Of a stretch of 64,000 nucleotides of DNA, positions 61,062 to 64,000 are shown piece by piece (within the stretch, counting starts at the first letter, position 1; every line of letters starts with the position of its first letter). The stretch is from Halobacteriales archaeon QS_6_64_34 (GTDB taxonomy: Archaea; Halobacteriota; Halobacteria; Halobacteriales; Haloarculaceae), in NCBI GenBank assembly GCA_003020925.1, contig PXRT01000013.1, positions 190,110 through 254,109 of the forward strand. Direction: 5' to 3'. A program made the position numbers and the translations under genes. The notes below the pieces were generated by a model. The model had not been told where the DNA came from. It worked only from the letters and a program-made list of their open reading frames with translations, and ran no database searches.

Positions 61062-61175
61062 ATGCCTTCACGCGTCCGGAGACGGGTGTGTGAGGCATCG
61101 CCACGGTATTCGTTGCACCGCAATATTTAAACACTGTCCGACGGTAGTTGTTGGTACCAGAACGCTTTCGCGTTC
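61062..61175. other. Two hairpins in the intergenic region before the coiled-coil gene
   Basis: ATGCCTTCAC...GTGTGAGGCAT (61062-61098) follows the GH2-like gene and could end its transcript. GAACGCTTTCGCGTTC (61160-61175) lies below a CAATATTTAAACAC box and so would be in the leader of the next gene. No open frame is present. Confidence 0.4.
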
Positions 61176-61288
61176 AGGCAGTATCGCACCGCGCCCAACA
61201 TGAGAGGGAACCCTTGTTATTGGTGCCAGCCTCTTCATAGCGACGTATCTGCCTGTCCGGGAGCGGTGATGGCATAGAGGATTCAACA

Positions 61289-62096
61289 ATGGCAGACTCG
61301 ATAGACGAATCAAAGAACGTTGCAGTAACAGAAGAGGACCTCCAGAACAAATCGAAGGGCGAGCTCATCAAACTCGCCGGTCAGCTGCGGGACCGGCGCA
61401 ACGAGCTCAACCAGATGGCGTCCGAACGCGCCTCGGCCCGTGACGACCTGAACGCAAAGACCCGCGAGAAGGTCGACGAGGCCCAGGAACACCGCGAGAA
61501 GCGCGACGAGCTCAACGAGCAGGTCCAGGAGCACAAGGACAAGCGAAACGAACTCAACGCGGAGGCCAACGAGCTGTTCGACAAGGTCGACAAGGTCAAA
61601 AACGACCTCGAACTCGACGAGGGCAAGTCCGTCGACGAACTCACGGACGAAATCGAAGACCTCGAGTTCAAACAGCAGACCGAGGTGCTCTCCTCGGAAG
61701 ACGAGAAAAAGCTCATCGAGAAAATCGAGGACAAACGCGAGAAGCTCCAGAGCAAAAAGGAGAAACTCGACCAGACTGGTGACCTCGAAGGGCTCAAAGA
61801 GGAGGCCGAAGAGGTCCGCTCGGAAGCCTCGAAACACCACCAGAAGGTCACGGAGCTGGCCGACGAGGCCCAGAAACATCACAACGAGATGATAGAGGCC
61901 TACCGCGAGGCCGACGAAATCCGTGACGAGGCCGACGAGAAACACGAGGAGTTCGTCGAGGCCCAGGAAGCGGCCGACCAGCACCACGAGGACGGCCGCC
62001 CGCGAGGAGGCCGAGGAAATCTACCAGAAGTTCAAGGAAGGCGAGACCCTCGACACCGAGGACCTGATGAAGCTGCAGAAGGCCGGCAAGCTGTAA
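61289..62096 (+). pseudogene. Haloarchaeal coiled-coil protein gene with frameshift near its 3' end
   Basis: The frame from ATG 61289 encodes a long coiled coil with repeated KRDELNEQVQEHKDKRNELN-type heptads and FKQQTEVLSSEDEKKLIEKI. Up to QHHED (about residue 237) it is normal. The next bases shift phase, and the proper ending ([17 protein letters not shown], then [16 protein letters not shown]) lies in another frame with its stop at 62094-62096. From memory, homologues have about 25-30 more residues at the junction, so a small deletion is likely. Left unread, the frame runs on to 62242 with a basic, unrelated tail. Confidence 0.75.
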
Positions 62097-62136
62097 TCCG
62101 GCGTCTCTTTCTCTCTTCGTTTTTCACCTACAGTAG

Positions 62137-62835
62137 ATGCATCCCTATCCACTCCAGACGCTCGCGCCGCTCGCGCTGCTCACGACAGTGGTCGGTGGCG
62201 CCGTCTTCGGCCTGGCACTCGCCGCGCCCCCGGGCCCGATGAACGCCGTCATCGCCGAGGAGAGCGCGCTTCGAGGGTGGCGGGCCGGCTTCGCGGCTGG
62301 TCTGGGCGCGATGGTCGCAGACATCTGTTTCTTTCTGCTTTCGCTCGTCGGCGTCGTCACCGTCGTCCAGGAGGTCCCGACGGTTCGCCGCGTGATGGTT
62401 GCGGTCGGCGGCCTCCTGATGCTGTATTTCGCCTACGGCGCGGTCCAGAACGCCACCGCCCTATCGTCGGTCGAAGCGACCGCTGCCAGCGAGAGCCGTG
62501 GCTTTCGGAAGGCGTTCGTGCTGGCACTGACCAACCCGTATCAGGTGCTGTTCTGGCTGACCGTCGGCGTCGGGCTGCTCGAACCTGGGCAGGTCGACGT
62601 CCTCGCGCCGCTTCCGGGGGTCGGGCCCGCACTCGCCGAACTGTTCGTCGTCCAGACCGGCCACCCGGGGTTGCTCGTGGGGCTGTTCGGGGGTATTCTG
62701 GTCTGGATAACGGGGTTTCCGGCAACTATCGTCGCCGCACGGAACCGTGTCGAGCGGCTCGCGCCGGTCATCGCGTGGCTCAGCGCGGCGCTGCTTGCCG
62801 GCTTCGGGCTCCTCTTTCTCTGGCAGTCAGTCTGA
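62137..62835 (+). CDS. LysE/RhtB-type amino-acid exporter
   Basis: A protein of 232 residues with six membrane segments. The family start is FGLALAAPPGPMNAVIAEES with the conserved P-P-G-P. GWRAGFAAGLGAMVADICFF and FVLALTNPYQVLFWLTVGVG (the N-P motif) follow. This pattern defines the LysE translocators, which export lysine, other amino acids or small metabolites. The lysine genes are 40 kb away, so the substrate cannot be taken as lysine. Confidence 0.85.
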   Translation: MHPYPLQTLAPLALLTTVVGGAVFGLALAAPPGPMNAVIAEESALRGWRAGFAAGLGAMVADICFFLLSLVGVVTVVQEVPTVRRVMVAVGGLLMLYFAYGAVQNATALSSVEATAASESRGFRKAFVLALTNPYQVLFWLTVGVGLLEPGQVDVLAPLPGVGPALAELFVVQTGHPGLLVGLFGGILVWITGFPATIVAARNRVERLAPVIAWLSAALLAGFGLLFLWQSV

Positions 62836-62837
62836 AG

Positions 62838-63554
62838 TTAGGAGTCGCCCATACCCGTCGCCACGTCGTCTAAGCCGTCCTCGGCGGTCATCTCGGCGAC
62901 TTCCATCTCCAGCCACTCCTGGAACCACCGGGTGCGCTTGAGCCGCTGGTGGACCAGCGACTCGGCGGTGTCGCTCTCGACGCGGTCGCTTGCGTCTTCG
63001 CCCCGTTCGATGACGCGGTCGACCATCTCGGCGGCGTCCATGTGGGTTCGCGATTCGTACCCCATCCGAAGCAACATCAGCGCCGTCCCGTTGGCTCCGA
63101 CTTTATCGAGGATGTCGGCCTCGACGAGCGACTGGGTCTCGAGCGAGAGGTCAGCGAGGTCACCCTGGTAGGAGTGGGCCTCGATGGACTGGCAGACCTG
63201 GTCGACGAACGACTCCGGGTAGTCACCGTGGACCGTGAGATACTCCCGGGCGATGCGAGCGCCGGCCTCGGCATGGACGTCCTGTTCGGCCTCCAGTTTC
63301 GCGATGTCGTGGAACAGGGCTGCCACTCGCGTGACGTCGATGTTCGCCCCCTCGCGCTCGGCGATGGTCGTCGCGATATCGACGACGTTGAGGATGTGGT
63401 TGAATCGGTACTCCGCCGAGTGCCAGGGGTACCAGCGCATCCGGCCGCCCTCGTCCTCGTTTTCGACACTGGCTGCCAGGTAGTCGTGGACGAACTCCCG
63501 CATCGCGTCGAATTCCTCGTCCGAGACTGGTGACTCCCTAATCTCGACGCCCAC
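62838..63554 (-). CDS. HD-domain phosphohydrolase
   Basis: A protein of 238 residues. The HD metal site is HILNVVDIATTIAEREG (first His), FHDIAKLEAEQ (His-Asp) and a later Asp in VEADILDKVG. The N-terminal YPWHSAEYRF and IEAHSYQGDL add conserved His residues. HD proteins hydrolyse nucleotides or second messengers; the substrate is unknown here. It is convergent with the LysE gene, and the stops are two bases apart. Confidence 0.85.
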   Translation of the reverse strand: MGVEIRESPVSDEEFDAMREFVHDYLAASVENEDEGGRMRWYPWHSAEYRFNHILNVVDIATTIAEREGANIDVTRVAALFHDIAKLEAEQDVHAEAGARIAREYLTVHGDYPESFVDQVCQSIEAHSYQGDLADLSLETQSLVEADILDKVGANGTALMLLRMGYESRTHMDAAEMVDRVIERGEDASDRVESDTAESLVHQRLKRTRWFQEWLEMEVAEMTAEDGLDDVATGMGDS

Positions 63555-63902
63555 AGCGACCCCTCCGGCGATAGGTTCCGGTATTCATCTTACAGATACG
63601 AAGGTCCGTTCGACTCTTTAGCGTTACGACACCCTCAGCGGTGACGAAATCGAACGGACGGACAGAAAACAGCGGTGCCGAGAGTGGCGGTATGGTTGAG
63701 CAAGCGCCCGCAGCGGGTCGGGTCCGGCGTCGCGCTGTCGGGCAATGAACGGCCATCTCGGCGGGCAGCCGGCGCCGTTAGCCGGCAAGACATGCCTCGG
63801 TTGTTTCAGACAGTTATCCACTCCATCTATGCGTGATAATCAACCTCCATGTGTGTTTTCAAATCATGTGTCCAGGAGTATAAGCTTTTCTTCGAAAAAC
63901 GC
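63555..63902. other. Gene-free stretch before MITE copy E
   Basis: No credible reading frame or RNA gene was found. A 10-bp inverted pair, GTCCGTTCGA/TCGAACGGAC (near 63604 and 63651), is present. The last 60 bp are AT-rich (GAGTATAAGCTTTTCTTCG) and look like a promoter that would point to the right. Confidence 0.45.
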
Positions 63903-64000
63903 GGTGGTGTTTAGTTAGGCGATTCAGACTGTCACCAGCCAGAAAGCCCCCGACCGCTCGACTACTGCGACTCGCTGCGCGCTTCACTCACTCCGTTCGT
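63903..64000 (-). mobile_element. MITE copy E, cut by the window edge
   Basis: Begins GGTGGTGTTTAGTTAGGCGA, which is the right end of the family seen in inverse orientation. It continues with CCAGAAAGCCCCCGACCGCT and matches copy B to the edge. The other end is beyond the window. Confidence 0.8.

Noticed and set aside
63660..63750. Small frame MVEQAPAAGRVRRR in the gap before MITE copy E
   Set aside because: It has only 18 codons, no promoter at the right distance and low-complexity content.
1..64000. tRNA or rRNA genes
   Set aside because: No cloverleaf with a T-loop GGTTCRANYC block or rRNA-like segment was recognised on either strand. Reading by eye could miss an intron-containing tRNA.

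Overview
This window is a chromosomal stretch from a halophilic archaeon (class Halobacteria). The evidence is a GC-rich, strongly acidic proteome, TATA boxes about 25-45 bp upstream of many genes with little or no leader, and archaeal marker genes: CetZ tubulin, TFS, NAC, NreA, FttA/aCPSF1, glycerol-1-phosphate dehydrogenase and an Orc1/Cdc6-like ATPase. The fused PurN-AICAR transformylase and fused FolC-FolP are also haloarchaeal traits. I cannot fix the genus; the family Haloarculaceae is a guess.

Layout. 1-16 kb: SRPBCC protein, MarR-type regulator, cetZ, a phosphodiesterase/alkaline phosphatase superfamily protein, ppa, a PadR regulator, the rnhA pair, nreA, small haloarchaeal proteins, tfs, a trmI-nac pair, an ArsR-type regulator, a decayed lipoprotein gene, a PUA protein and a NYN nuclease. 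16-22 kb: lysine biosynthesis through the succinylated diaminopimelate branch (dapA-dapB, dapD, lysA-dapE), with a decayed ricin-type fragment and a MITE inside it and no dapF. 22-33 kb: a phosphoribosyltransferase, purB, the purN/purH fusion, membrane proteins, the folate fusion gene and an XPB-type helicase. 33.6-36.9 kb: a glycosyltransferase, then an AT-richer PaeR7I-like type II restriction-modification pair. 37-47 kb: S9 peptidase, Nudix-like protein, egsA, Orc1/Cdc6-like ATPase and gltB. 47-54 kb: proS, an ATP-grasp-like protein, a membrane protein/HTH pair, two exported lipoproteins (DyP-peroxidase-like and iron-binding-like) and a HalOD1 protein. 54-63.5 kb: fttA, an aldo/keto reductase, nth, a DUF371 protein, a GH2-like protein, a frameshifted coiled-coil gene, a LysE exporter and an HD hydrolase.

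The most unusual content is non-coding or decayed. (i) Five copies of one MITE family (terminal inverted repeat GGYRGTGTTTAGTT) lie at 10.07, 19.47, 47.06, 54.03 and 63.90 kb. One copy has an exact 8-bp target duplication and another appears to have cut a gene off after about 20 codons. (ii) A second, structured element of about 165 bp occurs at 2.2 kb and 56.3 kb in opposite orientations. Its three hairpins are kept by compensatory changes. (iii) Hairpins resembling ends of IS200/IS605-type elements lie at 31.4, 36.9 and 42.0 kb with no transposase. (iv) Several genes have decayed: a lipoprotein with two frameshifts, a ricin-domain tail, an internally deleted regulator, a coiled-coil gene with an indel, and a restriction-enzyme gene whose natural start position is ATC.

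Several promoters carry clean palindromes (MarR gene, PadR gene, gltB) that are good operator candidates.
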